Source: an uncultured bacterium (GTDB lineage Bacteria; Verrucomicrobiota; Kiritimatiellia; CAIKKV01; CAITUY01). From it: 64,000 bases of DNA. Below, one piece after another: positions 1-7,016 of this stretch (within the stretch, counting starts at the first letter, position 1; the number at the start of each line of letters is the position of its first letter). The DNA lies in NCBI GenBank assembly GCA_903895695.1, contig CAITUY010000160.1:1-64000 (forward strand). Reading direction: 5' to 3'. A model generated the notes under the pieces. It had not been told where the DNA came from. It was given only the letters and a program-made list of their open reading frames with translations, and ran no database searches. The position numbers and the translations under genes were made by a program.

Positions 1-159
1 CGCCGCGCTGGGCCGGTAGTCGAGCCGCACGGCCAGATCGCGTATCCGTTCGGCCGTGTCCAACGCCACGCCAATGCGGTCAGCCGTGCCCCCCAGGACG
101 CGGGACACCAACGCCTGCGAGACGTTCAACCGCTTTGCGATTTCCTTCTGCGTGATCAT
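1..159 (-). CDS. LacI-family transcriptional regulator, N-terminal part only
   Basis: The gene runs off the left edge, so only the first 53 codons are visible. They form a LacI/GalR helix-turn-helix: I-T-Q-K-E-I-A-K-R-L-N-V-S-Q followed by A-L-V-S-R-V-L-G-G, then the hinge-leading segment ending D-Y-R-P-S. The start at 159 is chosen because a GGCGGAG Shine-Dalgarno lies just upstream; an in-frame ATG at 183 is possible but lacks one. It is transcribed divergently from ilvC, and an inverted repeat about 50 bases upstream may be its operator. The effector and regulon cannot be read because the sensor domain is outside the window. Confidence 0.85.
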   Translation of the reverse strand, partial: MITQKEIAKRLNVSQALVSRVLGGTADRIGVALDTAERIRDLAVRLDYRPSAA

Positions 160-206
160 GCCGACTCCGCCGTAAGAGCCCATAAGATGCCCAACGCAGA
201 CCAGCA

Positions 207-235
207 TGTCAATCTCATACGCATGAGATATGACA
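207..235. promoter_or_regulatory. Candidate operator, 29-bp inverted repeat
   Basis: TGTCA-ATCTCAT, a 4-base ACGC centre, then ATGAGAT-ATGACA: the inner 7-bp arms are perfect and the outer TGTCA/TGACA arms match with a one-base offset. It sits in the non-coding gap between the divergent LacI-type regulator and ilvC, so autoregulation or control of ilvC is plausible. The centre is not the CG dyad typical of LacI operators, which lowers confidence. Confidence 0.4.
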
Positions 236-328
236 AATTGCAGAGAGCAACCGATGAAGCGGCCTTCCGGATGACCCTTTGCCTCCAGCCGGAACAGGCT
301 CCGAACGCGATTTGCCCGGCTTTTGAGA

Positions 329-356
329 TTGACCGCCGGCCGAGTTTCCCTAGACT
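329..356 (+). promoter_or_regulatory. Promoter of ilvC (sigma70-like)
   Basis: A -35 box TTGACC (329-334) and a -10 box TAGACT (351-356) are separated by 16 bases. Transcription would start near 363, giving a leader of only about 20 bases that contains the AAGGAGG ribosome-binding site at 371-377. No attenuator or leader peptide is visible between this promoter and ilvC. Confidence 0.55.
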
Positions 357-384
357 GTTTCGGTTTCAACAAGGAGGACAAGAC

Positions 385-1485
385 ATGGCATTGATCGATT
401 TTGGCGGCGAAAAAGAAACCGTCGTCACGCGTAAAGAGTTCCCGATCGCGAAGGCACGCAAGGTCCTGAAGAAGGAAACCATTGCCATTATCGGCTATGG
501 CGTCCAGGGACCCGCGCAGGCCCTGAACCTGAAGGACAACGGCTTCAACGTCATCATCGGCCAGGCGCCCGACTTCAAGCGCGACTGGGACCGCGCCTGC
601 AAGGACGGCTGGGTGCCGGGCAAGACCCTGTTTGATATCGCCGGGGCGGTCAAGCGCGGCACGATCATTGAGATCCTCGTCTCCGACGCCGCCCAGCGCA
701 AGGTGTGGCCCACGATCAAGGCCAACCTGAAGCCCGGCGACGCGGTCTACTTCTCGCACGGTTTCTCGATTGTCTACAAGGAACAGACCGGCGTGATCCC
801 GCCGAAGAACGTCGACGTCATCATGGTCGCCCCCAAGGGGTCGGGCCTGAACGTGCGCCGCAATTTCCTCTCGGGCGCGGGCATCAACTCCAGCTATGCC
901 GTCGGCCAGGACGCCACAGGCCGCGCGGAGGAGCGTTGCCTGGCCCTGGGCATCGGAATTGGCTCCGGCTATCTCTTCCCGACGACCTTCAAGAAGGAAG
1001 TGTACAGTGACCTGACCGGCGAACGCGGCGTGCTGATGGGCGCCCTGGCCGGCATGATGCAGGCCCAGTACGACGTGCTGCGCGCCAACGGCCATTCGCC
1101 CAGCGAGGCCTTCAACGAGACGTCCGAGGAACTCACCCAGAGCCTCATCCGACTCGTTGACGAGAACGGCATGGACTGGATGTACCAGAACTGCTCGGCC
1201 ACGGCCCAGCATGGTGCGCTGAAATGGCGCCCGATCTTCCGCAAGGCCAACCTGCCGGTCTTCAAGAAGTTGTACAAGTCGGTCAAGGTCGGCCAGGAAA
1301 CGCGCGAAGTCATCCGCGACTGCGGCGGCAAGGACTACCAGAAGTTCCTTGGCAAGAAGTTGGCCGAGATCCACAACACGGAAATGTGGCAGGCCGGTGC
1401 CGCGGTTCGCGCGTTGCGCCCGAAGGAAGGCGCCAAGGCCCTGCTCAAGGACGCCAAGGGAGTGGGCGGCCGCACGTCCAACTGA
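385..1485 (+). CDS. ilvC: Ketol-acid reductoisomerase (fungal/Bacteroidetes-type)
   Basis: This enzyme makes 2,3-dihydroxy-isovalerate or -methylvalerate from acetohydroxy acids in valine, leucine and isoleucine synthesis, using Mg2+ and a nicotinamide cofactor. The start at 385 follows AAGGAGG by 7 bases; the open frame extends further upstream but without a ribosome site or conservation. The 366-residue protein has the nucleotide-binding G37-Y-G-V-Q-G42 motif, the D-L-T-G-E metal-ligand segment and the N-G-H-S-P-S-E-A-F-N-E-T stretch. The extended match from G-W-V-P-G-K onward resembles yeast Ilv5 and Bacteroidetes enzymes more than the 330-residue class I type. The specificity loop (residues 59-67) ends in Asp67 just before Trp68, where NADPH enzymes usually carry Ser. 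No other branched-chain gene is adjacent. Confidence 0.93.
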   Translation: MALIDFGGEKETVVTRKEFPIAKARKVLKKETIAIIGYGVQGPAQALNLKDNGFNVIIGQAPDFKRDWDRACKDGWVPGKTLFDIAGAVKRGTIIEILVSDAAQRKVWPTIKANLKPGDAVYFSHGFSIVYKEQTGVIPPKNVDVIMVAPKGSGLNVRRNFLSGAGINSSYAVGQDATGRAEERCLALGIGIGSGYLFPTTFKKEVYSDLTGERGVLMGALAGMMQAQYDVLRANGHSPSEAFNETSEELTQSLIRLVDENGMDWMYQNCSATAQHGALKWRPIFRKANLPVFKKLYKSVKVGQETREVIRDCGGKDYQKFLGKKLAEIHNTEMWQAGAAVRALRPKEGAKALLKDAKGVGGRTSN

Positions 1486-1507
1486 CGTTCGGTTCTCCGT
1501 GAGGACG

Positions 1508-1546
1508 ACGGGCAGGAGCGGGTAACCGCGACTGCCCGTTTTCTTT
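1508..1546 (+). terminator. Rho-independent terminator after ilvC
   Basis: Perfect 8-bp arms ACGGGCAG (1508-1515) and CTGCCCGT (1532-1539) enclose a loop with its own GCGG/CCGC stem. The hairpin is followed directly by TTTCTTT. It lies 23 bases after the ilvC stop and separates it from mntP. Confidence 0.8.
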
Positions 1547-1567
1547 GCTGCCGCGGTGGGAGGAGTC

Positions 1568-2131
1568 ATGCGCCCCTTTGAGTTAGTGTTGCTCGCCGTC
1601 GGCCTGGCCATGGATACCTTCGCGGTATCGATCGCCAGCGGGATCGCTTACAAGAACTTCCGCTTCCATCACGCCCTGCGCATGGCCGCCGCCTTCGGGT
1701 TCTTTCAGGCCGTGATGCCGGTGATCGGCTGGCTGTTGGGCCGAAGCCTCCAGCACTGGATGGCGGGCATTGACCACTGGATCGCGTTCGCCCTGCTGAG
1801 TTTCGTCGGCGGCAAGATGATCTACGAGGCCCTGCGAATCGAAAAGGCGGAGGAACCCACCAATCCCTTCGGGGCTTCCGTCCTACTCGTGCTGGCCCTG
1901 GCCACTAGCATCGATGCCCTCATCGTGGGTGTCACCTTCGCCGTGCTCCAAACCGCGATCGTCGGGCCCGTGGTCGTGATTGGTTCGGTGACCTTCGCGC
2001 TCTCTTTGGCCGGTGTCTACGTCGGCGAAGCCTTTGGGCACTTCTTCGAGAAGAAGATCGAGGTTCTCGGCGGCCTCGTGCTGATCGGCATGGGCCTGAA
2101 GATCATCATCCAGCACCTGTTCTTCTCGTGA
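1568..2131 (+). CDS. mntP: Manganese efflux pump MntP
   Basis: This is a small inner-membrane Mn2+ exporter of the MntP/YebN family. It has 187 residues, close to the 188 of the E. coli protein. About six hydrophobic helices are arranged as two homologous halves. Each half carries the family's acidic signature: A-M-D-T-F (Asp16) in helix 1 and T-S-I-D-A-L (Asp116) in the second half. The ATG at 1568 is preceded by GGGAGGA; an in-frame GTG at 1556 would place that ribosome site inside the gene. The 5' region is under 70 bases and follows a terminator, so a yybP-type manganese riboswitch does not fit here. Confidence 0.93.
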   Translation: MRPFELVLLAVGLAMDTFAVSIASGIAYKNFRFHHALRMAAAFGFFQAVMPVIGWLLGRSLQHWMAGIDHWIAFALLSFVGGKMIYEALRIEKAEEPTNPFGASVLLVLALATSIDALIVGVTFAVLQTAIVGPVVVIGSVTFALSLAGVYVGEAFGHFFEKKIEVLGGLVLIGMGLKIIIQHLFFS

Positions 2132-2147
2132 CAGGCTTTGTTCCCGA

Positions 2148-2175
2148 TTGACAGCCCGCCCCCGCCCGCTACTCT
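2148..2175 (+). promoter_or_regulatory. Promoter for the secreted protein gene at 2183
   Basis: TTGACA (2148-2153), a 16-base spacer and TACTCT (2170-2175). The predicted start of transcription falls at about 2182, next to the ATG at 2183, and no Shine-Dalgarno is visible, so the message may be leaderless. Confidence 0.5.
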
Positions 2176-2182
2176 GTGGCTC

Positions 2183-3100
2183 ATGTCTAGAGCACGCATC
2201 GTTGCCGCCATCCTGATGTTGACTGTGGCCGCCGCCGTGGCCGGTCCGCTGCCCAAGGCCCAGATCCCCGTCACGGCCAAATGGGTCGTTCATATCGACA
2301 TCGATTGCCTGTCGGGCACCAAGACGTGCGCGGCTTTGGCCAATAACCCGGCGACGGGCAAGTCGTTCCAGAATGCCCTGGCGCATTATCGGGCGCTGCT
2401 CGGGGTCGACCCGCTCAAGGACTTGCGCAGCGTCACCCTCTACGGCGAGGACGTGACAGGCGGTCGCGGCGTGGCGCTGATATCCGGCAACCTGAATGCG
2501 GACACGGTGACGCGAACCCTGTCCGCGTATCCCCAGCATCGCACGACGCCTTGGGGGGCGGCAACGGTGCATCACTGGCGCGATGCCGCCAGCGGCACCG
2601 AGATGTGCGCCAGCCTCTATTCGAGCCGCCTGCTCGTCATCGGGTCCGACGATTCCGCGGTGGCCGGGGCGCTCAACGTTCTCAGCGGCGTCAAGCAGAA
2701 CCTGGCCCAAAAGAGTGGTAGCCTGGTGTTGCCCAAGGCGCGGGACGATGTGTTCCTCACCGCCGCCAGCCGCGGGTACACCGGTTCCGAGCAACAACCG
2801 CTCAAGGCCATGATTCTGCGCAATACGGAGTCCGCTATGCTTCAGGTTGGCGAGAAAGCGGGCGCCGTCAGCGCCGGGATGGTGCTCAATGCCATCTCGC
2901 CCGATGCCGCGTTCCAGATCGAACAAGTGCTGAACGGGTTGATCGTCACAGCCAATCTGACGAATGACGACAGCGGCCTGGCGGCCTTGGCGGCCCTGTG
3001 CACGGTCGTCCGCCAGGACCGCGCCGTGACGGTGCAGCTCAATTGCCCCGCCGCCCAGGCGGCTGGCCTCCTCGCCCAGGCCTTCATGCCGTCACGGTGA
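2183..3100 (+). CDS. Secreted protein of unknown function
   Basis: The 305-residue product begins with a typical signal peptide (M-S-R-A-R then a hydrophobic stretch ending A-A-A-V-A-G). The rest is soluble, with alternating beta strands and helices and no transmembrane segment. I do not recognise a catalytic motif; the layout is vaguely like the DUF3352-type soluble proteins of Gram-negatives, but that is a weak impression. The ATG at 2183 is preferred over an in-frame upstream codon because it starts the signal peptide. The 3' end overlaps the convergent larE by 9 bases. It follows mntP by 51 bases but appears to have its own promoter. Confidence 0.75.
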   Translation: MSRARIVAAILMLTVAAAVAGPLPKAQIPVTAKWVVHIDIDCLSGTKTCAALANNPATGKSFQNALAHYRALLGVDPLKDLRSVTLYGEDVTGGRGVALISGNLNADTVTRTLSAYPQHRTTPWGAATVHHWRDAASGTEMCASLYSSRLLVIGSDDSAVAGALNVLSGVKQNLAQKSGSLVLPKARDDVFLTAASRGYTGSEQQPLKAMILRNTESAMLQVGEKAGAVSAGMVLNAISPDAAFQIEQVLNGLIVTANLTNDDSGLAALAALCTVVRQDRAVTVQLNCPAAQAAGLLAQAFMPSR

Positions 3101-3931
3101 CGCCGTCCCCTTCCGCTCCTGCGCGGCGAGGACGGCATTCATGCTTCCCGTCCGGTAGCCGTCGAGATCGGCCGACACGTAGATGAACCCGGCAGCCTTG
3201 GCGGCGGCGACTACCCGGGGCCGCACGTCGGGCGCCGTCAGGCGGGGGAGTTCGGCGACCGGCACCTCGAGACGCGCCGTATCGCCATGGTGACGCACGC
3301 GCACCTGGGAAAACCCGAGCTGCCGCAGCTCATTCTCCACGTGATCTACCGCCCGCAGTTTTTCGGGCGTGATCGGCGTGCCGTAAGGAATGCGGGAGGC
3401 AAGGCAGGCCAGCGACGGCTTGTCGGCCGTGGGCAGGCCGAGTTGGCGCGAACGCGCGCGCACTTCATCCTTGGTGAAGCCGGCTTCCAGCAACGGACTG
3501 CGCACGCCCATCTCGCAGGCCGCGCGGCGCCCCGGCCGATGATCGCCCAAGTCATCCACGGTTGTCCCGTCCACAACGATCTTCAGGCCGTGCTCCTGCG
3601 CGACCTTGCTCACCAGTTCGATCAACTCGTGCTTGCAGTAGTAGCAACGGTCCGGCGGATTGGCGATAAAGCGGGCGTCCTCCGTCTCGTGGGTAACGAT
3701 CTCGATCTGCCGGATACCGATTCGCCGGGCCAGCGCGGCGGCTTCGCGTTGCTCCCACTCGGGGTAAGTCGGCGATAGCGCCGTCACGGCCAGCGCGCGG
3801 TCGCCCAGCACTCGCACGGCCTCGGCCGCCAGCAGCGTGCTGTCCACGCCGCCCGAAAACGCCACCACGACGCCGTCCGCCTCCCGCAGCATCGTCTCAA
3901 GTTTTGCTGTCTTCTGTTCCAGTGATGTCAT
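3092..3931 (-). CDS. larE: ATP-dependent sulfur transferase LarE-like
   Basis: LarE adenylates and sulfurates the pyridinium dicarboxylate precursor of the nickel-pincer cofactor of lactate racemase and related enzymes. The 279-residue protein has the PP-loop S26-G-G-V-D-S31 and the family stretch K-P-S-L-A-C176-L-A-S-R. Cys176 falls at the number of the sacrificial cysteine in Lactobacillus plantarum LarE. A C96-Y-Y-C99 pair is also present, giving three candidate cysteines as in cluster-carrying LarE proteins; whether they bind iron-sulfur is inference. No larA, larB or larC is in the window. It is the last gene of the lptD-polB-gspG-gspI run, three bases after gspI. Confidence 0.85.
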   Translation of the reverse strand: MTSLEQKTAKLETMLREADGVVVAFSGGVDSTLLAAEAVRVLGDRALAVTALSPTYPEWEQREAAALARRIGIRQIEIVTHETEDARFIANPPDRCYYCKHELIELVSKVAQEHGLKIVVDGTTVDDLGDHRPGRRAACEMGVRSPLLEAGFTKDEVRARSRQLGLPTADKPSLACLASRIPYGTPITPEKLRAVDHVENELRQLGFSQVRVRHHGDTARLEVPVAELPRLTAPDVRPRVVAAAKAAGFIYVSADLDGYRTGSMNAVLAAQERKGTASP

Positions 3932-3934
3932 AGT

Positions 3935-4321
3935 TCAGTGCCCCGTTTGCCCGGGCCCGGCCGGGGTCAGATAGACGGATACAACAGACCAGGGCTGCCC
4001 GGAGGGACTCAGGCGCCACGCCTCCCACAACGCCTCGCCGCCGCCACCCAATAAATCCCGCTCGGCCATCCAGCCCTGCTGCCGCAGATCATCCGTCACG
4101 AGTTGCGGGTCCAGGCCTGCCATGCCGCTCGTGACCAGATGCTCCAGCGGGCCCAACCCCGTCTGGATGACCGCGACGTGCCGCGCCGCCTTGAGCGTCT
4201 GGAGGTGGACAAGCGAGACGGTCGACACGACCACCGCAAGAATGGCCAGCGCGACCAGCACCTCGATCAAGGTAAAGGCGACGCTACAGCGCCGAGCTCG
4301 TAATGTCGGCCGCCTCGCCAT
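3935..4321 (-). CDS. Type II secretion minor pseudopilin, GspI-like
   Basis: The 128-residue product has a prepilin N-terminus: basic leader, then V-A/F-T-L-I-E with Glu at +5, followed by a hydrophobic helix. The residue before the cleavage site is Ala rather than the usual Gly. The start at 4321 has an AGGAGG ribosome site and overlaps the end of gspG by 38 bases, which implies translational coupling. Assignment to GspI rather than GspH or a PulG-like protein rests on size and position after gspG. No secretin, ATPase or prepilin peptidase gene is nearby, so the machinery must be encoded elsewhere. Confidence 0.75.
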   Translation of the reverse strand: MARRPTLRARRCSVAFTLIEVLVALAILAVVVSTVSLVHLQTLKAARHVAVIQTGLGPLEHLVTSGMAGLDPQLVTDDLRQQGWMAERDLLGGGGEALWEAWRLSPSGQPWSVVSVYLTPAGPGQTGH

Positions 4322-4715
4322 TGCCGCCCTCCTGGCCGTCGCTGCCATAGCTGATCACTTCATAGGGTTCGCCCTGCCGGCCGGGTATCACGTAAACATA
4401 GGGGTTACCCCAGGGATCCTTCGGGATCACGCGGCTTTCCAAATAGCCTTCCGGCGGATACTGCTTCGGCACCGGCTCGGAGGTCGGCGCCTGGCATAAC
4501 GCCTCCAGCCCCTGCTCCTGCGTCGGTAACTGCCCCTGGTCTGCGCGGTACATCTGCAGGGCCGTCTGGAACGTTTTAATCTGCGACCGGGCCGCCTCGA
4601 CCTTGGCCCGCCTCAGCCACTGGTACAACGACAGGCCCACGACGCCCGACAGGATGCTGATGATCAGCATCGCGATCAGGATTTCCATGAATGTGAATCC
4701 GCTTTTCCGGTTCAT
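4284..4715 (-). CDS. gspG: Type II secretion major pseudopilin GspG
   Basis: This is a 143-residue pseudopilin that would form the periplasmic piston of a type II secretion system. It has the prepilin peptidase site S-G6/F-T-F-M-E11 followed by a hydrophobic helix. The GspG hallmarks are present too: the Y-P-P-E-G-Y-L and P-K-D-P-W-G-N-P-Y motif and the C-terminal calcium-loop type segment Y-G-S-D-G-Q-E-G-G. It begins 9 bases after the polB stop and is overlapped by the next pseudopilin gene. With so many secreted proteins in the window, an active type II system is plausible. Confidence 0.92.
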   Translation of the reverse strand: MNRKSGFTFMEILIAMLIISILSGVVGLSLYQWLRRAKVEAARSQIKTFQTALQMYRADQGQLPTQEQGLEALCQAPTSEPVPKQYPPEGYLESRVIPKDPWGNPYVYVIPGRQGEPYEVISYGSDGQEGGNGEAADITSSAL

Positions 4716-4724
4716 TGGCTTCCC

Positions 4725-6977
4725 TCACTCCTCGTCGCCAGGCCCCGGGCCGCCCAAAGTTCCGCCGCAGAACTTTTCGTAGAGCGCGTCCAGTTTTTCC
4801 ACATAGTAGGCCACGTTCTCGTCCCGCTGTTCCGGATTCCAGTCGCCGACCCGCTTCGCATGGGAGTGCACCGGCACCGACTTCTTTGTTCCCGTCACGT
4901 AGTAGGATACCTGATCGCCTGCCCGGTAGTCGCGTCCGGATCGCAGGGCCAGCTCGTAGGCCGCATTCCGGCCCCGCCCGCCCTGGCCGATCTTCGCCGC
5001 GTACGTGGCCGGGGAATCCTGCAGCGTTTCGGTCTTGGCCAACGTCTGGATCGGCCACTGGCGCGTCACGATTGCCGTCTCGCAGTCCTGTTTCAGCCGC
5101 GGCAGTTCAGCGTTGCGCCCCTCGAGCTTGAGGCGGATCAGGTCGCGCAGGAACTTGCGCTGGAACGGCTCCAGCCCTCGCGACTTGAGCGCGCCGCCCT
5201 TGATGACGATCTCGCCGTTGTCCGAGAGCAGGGCGTAGTTTTTCATCTTGTAGCTGAACATCGCCTTGTACTCGCCGTCGAACTCGACCTCGATCCCCTC
5301 GGGCAGCGCGGCCGCGAACGCCTGGCGGAAAGCCGCCTGCACGCCGGCGCCGGTGTGCGGCGGCGGCACGAAGTAGATGCCGTCCGTGTCGATTTCCACG
5401 GGCTGGGCTCCATGGGCGCGCAGCCAGTCAATCATGGCCTTGAGCAGGTCGCGGCCGGCTGCGGTAATGCGCTCAGCCGCGTCGAAATCGCTGAACCGCG
5501 CCTGGTCGAAACCCAGGTACCCATAGAAGGAGTTGATCAGGATCTTGAACGTCGTCTGCAAGGCCTCGTCGTTCTGGCGCGCGGCGGCATTGCCGGCGTG
5601 CCGGGCCCGATCGCGCGCCGCCAATCGGAATTCCCGCAACCGCGCCAGCATGCGCAGGAAGCAGCCCAGTTCGTCGGTGCGCGGCCCGATCCGCTGCGCC
5701 AGCATGAGCGACGGATAGAGCGACCGCACGTCGCAGTGGTGCACCGTACCCACCACGCCTTCCACGAACATGTCGGTGTAGCCCCCGGCGAAGGCCCGGC
5801 CCTTGTCGGGGTACGGGAGGGCCTGTCCCTGGCGCAGGTACTCCCGCACGAGCAGGGCATCGATCTTCGTCGCGTTGCCCCTGACGGCGATATTCTGGTA
5901 GGCAAACGGAACCACTTGCGCCTGCAGGAAGGCGCTGCGGGAAAGCAAACGGCTCAACGCTTCCGTTTCCCTCACATCGTGGCCGGCATACCGCATAACT
6001 TTGGCCGGATCGCGCCTGAATTCGGCCGAGATTTCGGCGCCGTCAATGTACGTGCGGTCCGCAGCCGCCAAGCCGAAATGCTTCGCCACTTCCTTCAACC
6101 CGTAGCCGTCAAGCGACCGGTGCGTGATGTCGTAGGCATGGACGAGAAACAACGTGTCGATGACATGCCGCCCGAAAAGATCGAACCGGCTGTAGGCGAT
6201 CGTTCGTTCACCGACCGAGAACCGGCTCGGTCTCACGGCCGGTGGGGAACCGTCCCGCCCCAGGGCCAGCGTCACGCCGTGCTGTTTCGCCCGCTCCACC
6301 AGGTAGGGAAGGTCGAAGTTGAAAATATTGTGGCCCTCGATAACGTCCGGGTCGCGTTCGCGCACCGTGGCCACGAACCGCTCCAGGAGCGTGCGTTCGT
6401 CCAACTCGACGCCCGACAGTACCTGATGCCAGCCCGTGTGGTCGGCCATGGCGATGGCGATGAGGCGATCCGACTCCCGTGCCGCGTTGCAGAACTCGTA
6501 GCCCTCGCCTGTCAGGCACTCGATATCCACCTGGAATCGATGGAGCGACTCAAAGGGCACCCCCTTGAACAGCGTGCGCCCGGACCGCACCAAGTATTGC
6601 TGCACGGGATCGCCGATCAGCAGGTACGGCGCCATGGGGTTCCCGGCCGTGAACCCGGTGCGTTTTGAAAGCCAGGACCGGGCCTTCTGGGCCACCTTCC
6701 AGGCGGGGATTTCGACCAGGAATTTGAGCGCCCCGCCGCCGGTAAGTTCACGGCGCGGCAGGCCCTTGAGCGGACCGTCGCATAGGTCCGCGTCGGCCAG
6801 GAGCACGAAGGGGAAGAAGGGCTCACGAGTCTCGTCAACGTGCGCGCCGTCGCGCCGATAGCACAGCATGCGGTCGCCGTCGCGGCCCTCGACATGCTCG
6901 ACGGCCACGATTCCAGGAGTGTCGTCACACCCGGTCAGCAACGGGTCGTTCAATGCCTCTGAAGCCCCGCGAGTCAT
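4725..6977 (-). CDS. polB: Family B DNA polymerase (Pol II type)
   Basis: The 750-residue DNA polymerase has an intact proofreading domain: Exo I D151-I-E153, Exo II N-I-F-N-F-D222 and Exo III Y330-A-G-H-D334. The polymerase motifs are motif A D416 with S-L-Y-P, motif B K478 with N-S-F-Y-G, and motif C D530-T-D-G. A K-x-Y element (K-M-K-N-Y) follows. It is chromosomal in context, between lptD and gspG, and resembles bacterial Pol II involved in replication restart or translesion repair rather than a protein-primed phage polymerase. The ATG at 6977 follows an AAGGTG ribosome site and lies 39 bases from the lptD stop. Confidence 0.93.
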   Translation of the reverse strand: MTRGASEALNDPLLTGCDDTPGIVAVEHVEGRDGDRMLCYRRDGAHVDETREPFFPFVLLADADLCDGPLKGLPRRELTGGGALKFLVEIPAWKVAQKARSWLSKRTGFTAGNPMAPYLLIGDPVQQYLVRSGRTLFKGVPFESLHRFQVDIECLTGEGYEFCNAARESDRLIAIAMADHTGWHQVLSGVELDERTLLERFVATVRERDPDVIEGHNIFNFDLPYLVERAKQHGVTLALGRDGSPPAVRPSRFSVGERTIAYSRFDLFGRHVIDTLFLVHAYDITHRSLDGYGLKEVAKHFGLAAADRTYIDGAEISAEFRRDPAKVMRYAGHDVRETEALSRLLSRSAFLQAQVVPFAYQNIAVRGNATKIDALLVREYLRQGQALPYPDKGRAFAGGYTDMFVEGVVGTVHHCDVRSLYPSLMLAQRIGPRTDELGCFLRMLARLREFRLAARDRARHAGNAAARQNDEALQTTFKILINSFYGYLGFDQARFSDFDAAERITAAGRDLLKAMIDWLRAHGAQPVEIDTDGIYFVPPPHTGAGVQAAFRQAFAAALPEGIEVEFDGEYKAMFSYKMKNYALLSDNGEIVIKGGALKSRGLEPFQRKFLRDLIRLKLEGRNAELPRLKQDCETAIVTRQWPIQTLAKTETLQDSPATYAAKIGQGGRGRNAAYELALRSGRDYRAGDQVSYYVTGTKKSVPVHSHAKRVGDWNPEQRDENVAYYVEKLDALYEKFCGGTLGGPGPGDEE

Positions 6978-7016
6978 CGTTGCACCTTACGCCCCGGCGG
7001 GCGGCCCGGGCAATCC

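Noticed and set aside
1883-2926. 347-codon minus-strand frame across mntP and the secreted protein gene
   Set aside because: It lies antisense to two supported genes, has low-complexity His/Arg/Gly composition and no recognisable domain.
4860-6668. Long open frame on the plus strand opposite polB
   Set aside because: It is a codon-bias shadow of a fully motif-complete polymerase on the other strand; the same applies to long frames opposite ribonuclease G, GH38, GH4 and mrdA.
4725-6977. Phage or plasmid origin of the family B polymerase
   Set aside because: Cellular Pol II motif set, no terminal-protein or phage genes nearby, and tight packing between lptD and gspG.
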